Shown here: positions 41,816-41,935 of the stretch, piece by piece
Layout of the letters: the number at the start of each line of letters is the position of its first letter
Position numbering within the stretch: the stretch's first letter is position 1
Assembly: GCF_028875915.1 (NCBI RefSeq)
Contig: NZ_JAPEHW010000032.1
Span: 1-41,935 of the forward strand
From: Pseudoalteromonas sp. G4
GTDB taxonomy: Bacteria; Pseudomonadota; Gammaproteobacteria; Enterobacterales; Alteromonadaceae
Direction: 5' to 3'
Length of the DNA: 41,935 nt
Translations under genes and position numbers: made by a program
The notes under the pieces: generated by a model
The model's database searches: none
What the model was told of the DNA's origin: nothing
The model's input: the letters and a program-made list of their open reading frames with translations, nothing else

Positions 41816-41935
41816 TAATACCAATTCTGTTAAGTACGTGATCAGGGATGGCGCTGGATAAATGAAATGTTAACAAGGCGGAATTTTTCTTATGTAGTTG
41901 TTCTACATTGATAAATTCTAACGCAGTTAGCATGT
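41816..41935. repeat. Dispersed MITE-like repeat, left end, cut by the window edge
   Basis: It starts TAATACCAATTC (41816-41827), contains the hairpin ATGTAG (41892-41897)/CTACAT (41903-41908) and continues past the window end with TAACGCAGTTAGCATG. Related pieces lie at 8877-8947 (other end, inverted) and 15418-15535 (diverged). It lies upstream of the NDK-like gene and carries no frame. Confidence 0.65.

Noticed and set aside
1..41935. CRISPR array
   Set aside because: No run of identical spaced repeats. The regular pattern at 33.3-35.3 kb is coding repeats of curlins.
1..41935. tRNA or rRNA genes
   Set aside because: No cloverleaf with a T-loop signature and no rRNA-like segment was recognised; the cloverleaf-like fold at 1098-1178 lacks tRNA bases.

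Overview
The window looks like chromosomal DNA of a marine gammaproteobacterium, most likely Alteromonadales close to Pseudoalteromonas. The base composition is AT-rich. It carries a large TonB-dependent receptor, several c-di-GMP enzymes, a curli operon, a secreted subtilase with P and PKD domains, and dispersed TAATACCAATT-type repeats. This placement is inference from gene content; there is no rRNA or other marker gene, and I see no tRNA or CRISPR array.

Region 1 (1-5.6 kb) is accessory. A PIN/NYN-like nuclease gene is followed by about 500 nt of near-continuous DNA hairpins. Next, on the minus strand, comes a lambda-like recombination module: an Xis-like excisionase and two paralogous lambda-Int-type tyrosine recombinases. 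A divergent single cargo gene of possible uracil-DNA-glycosylase-like fold follows. Together these resemble a very small integrative element, and it is the best candidate in the window for something undescribed.

Region 2 (6-25 kb) is ordinary chromosome made of short, mostly monocistronic units closed by bidirectional terminators. It holds a low-molecular-weight tyrosine phosphatase, two diguanylate cyclases (GAF-GGDEF and PAS-PAS-GGDEF), a DUF368 polyprenyl-phosphate transporter, a TonB receptor, and a LysE transporter with an SDR protein. It also holds endonuclease I, YjdM/PhnA, an octaheme cytochrome with TPRs, a Sel1 protein, a LysR regulator, a GNAT gene with an apparent frameshift, a GFA-family protein, a 36-aa peptide gene missing from ordinary ORF calls, and an unusual endonuclease III. 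Three pieces of one dispersed repeat family lie at 8.9, 15.4 and 41.8 kb.

Region 3 (25.4-31.2 kb) holds signalling genes: a dCache chemoreceptor, a TPR-PAS histidine kinase and a CsgD-type regulator with a c-di-GMP-binding-like WFKR motif.

Region 4 (31.2-35.4 kb) is a complete but rearranged curli operon, csgB-csgA-csgE-csgF-csgG, convergent with csgD and without csgC. CsgA is enlarged to about 18-19 repeats, and CsgG is fused to a C-terminal OmpA-like peptidoglycan-binding domain. Diguanylate cyclases, CsgD and curli fit one biofilm circuit.

Region 5 (35.7-41.9 kb) holds a secreted S8 protease, NlpC, a divergent sigZ/arsH pair around a perfect palindrome, a Tim44-domain protein, a degenerate nucleoside-diphosphate-kinase-like protein, and the start of a repeat copy at the window edge.
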